Shown one piece after another: positions 23,895-24,068 of a DNA stretch of 24,068 nt (the stretch's first letter is position 1; the number at the start of each line of letters is the position of its first letter). Source of the stretch: CAYUMU01 sp964445985 (GTDB lineage Bacteria > Planctomycetota > Planctomycetia > Pirellulales > S012-138); assembly GCA_964445985.1 (NCBI GenBank), contig CAYUMU010000096.1, positions 1 through 24,068 on the forward strand. The letters run 5' to 3'. Below the pieces are notes generated by a model. It ran no database searches and was not told the origin of the DNA. It saw only the letters and a program-made list of their open reading frames with translations. The position numbers and the translations under genes were made by a program.

Positions 23895-24068
23895 TTAACG
23901 ATAGATCGCGCAGCGCGGAACCCATTTTTTGAACAATGCGGCGCCGGCATCGGTTACCTTGGTGTTGCGAATATGGAGTTCGTATAACGGCAGATTTCGC
24001 AGGTGTCTTAGTACACTGCACTTTAGGGGATCGTCTGACACCGTAGCCAATTGATCTTGGCACGAAAA
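23895..24068 (-). CDS. Leucine-rich-repeat protein, C-terminal end (runs off window)
   Basis: The minus-strand frame open from the window edge to TAA at 23895-23897 encodes 57 residues including LRHLRNLPLYELHIRNTKV, then TDAGAALFKKWVPRC. The LxxLxLxxTxVTDAG pattern is the cysteine-containing-type LRR common in planctomycete proteins; a last repeat followed by a short basic end is typical. The beginning of the gene lies outside the window, so length and any membrane anchor are unknown. It is read in the same direction as the amidotransferase. Confidence 0.75.
   Translation of the reverse strand, partial: FSCQDQLATVSDDPLKCSVLRHLRNLPLYELHIRNTKVTDAGAALFKKWVPRCAIYR

Noticed and set aside
23857..24063. 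68-codon minus-strand open frame at the right edge
   Set aside because: The overlapping frame ending at 23895 has clear LRR periodicity, so this one is its shadow.
1..24068. CRISPR array or prophage
   Set aside because: No regularly spaced repeats, integrase or phage structural genes were seen.

Overview
This window looks like a chromosomal segment from a member of the Planctomycetes (Pirellula-like, GC-rich). The inference rests on three things: an N-terminal 'FSIRWMLLVVAI'-type membrane leader on a leucine-rich-repeat protein; a long MoxR / DUF58 / BatA-VWA / VWA / DUF4175-like / DUF4159 gene string; and weak or absent Shine-Dalgarno sites at several genes. No tRNA, rRNA or CRISPR array was recognised.

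Layout. (1) Positions 1-2368 are a degraded accessory stretch: one intact LRR gene (89-1033) lies between two near-identical 54-bp direct repeats (1-54 and 1473-1526). It is followed by a palindrome, a truncated IS1380-like transposase, the tail of a probable antitoxin joined to the head of a probable PIN toxin, and the head of a metallophosphoesterase. (2) Positions 2369-5553 (+ strand) hold a tight three-gene unit: an OPA-type organophosphate/phosphonate transporter, a small-molecule nucleotidyltransferase and a MetE-core zinc methyl/alkyltransferase. (3) Positions 5627-22172 (- strand) hold a nine-gene co-oriented cluster, in transcription order: MoxR AAA+ ATPase, DUF58, BatA-type VWA membrane protein, VWA membrane protein, DUF4175-like coiled-coil membrane protein, DUF4159 protein, phosphatase-tetraheme cytochrome c lipoprotein, secreted thioredoxin-HEAT protein, secreted SIMPL-domain protein. 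(4) Positions 22173-23108 have no convincing gene but carry a G-quadruplex-capable C-run array. (5) Positions 23109-24068 (- strand) hold a class I glutamine amidotransferase, with the C-terminal end of another LRR protein running off the window.

How the genes may work together. In MoxR systems the AAA+ ATPase is thought to act as a chaperone on VWA proteins that carry a metal-ion-dependent adhesion site. Here the core is continued, with two 4-base stop/start overlaps and short gaps, by exported proteins with redox features: four CXXCH haem sites in one and a CPWC thioredoxin fold in the next. The likely setting is the envelope or periplasm. The core order is familiar in planctomycetes; the redox tail is the most interesting feature of the cluster. 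The + strand trio is a second possible small system that would move and modify a phospho- or phosphono-compound; its substrate cannot be read from sequence.
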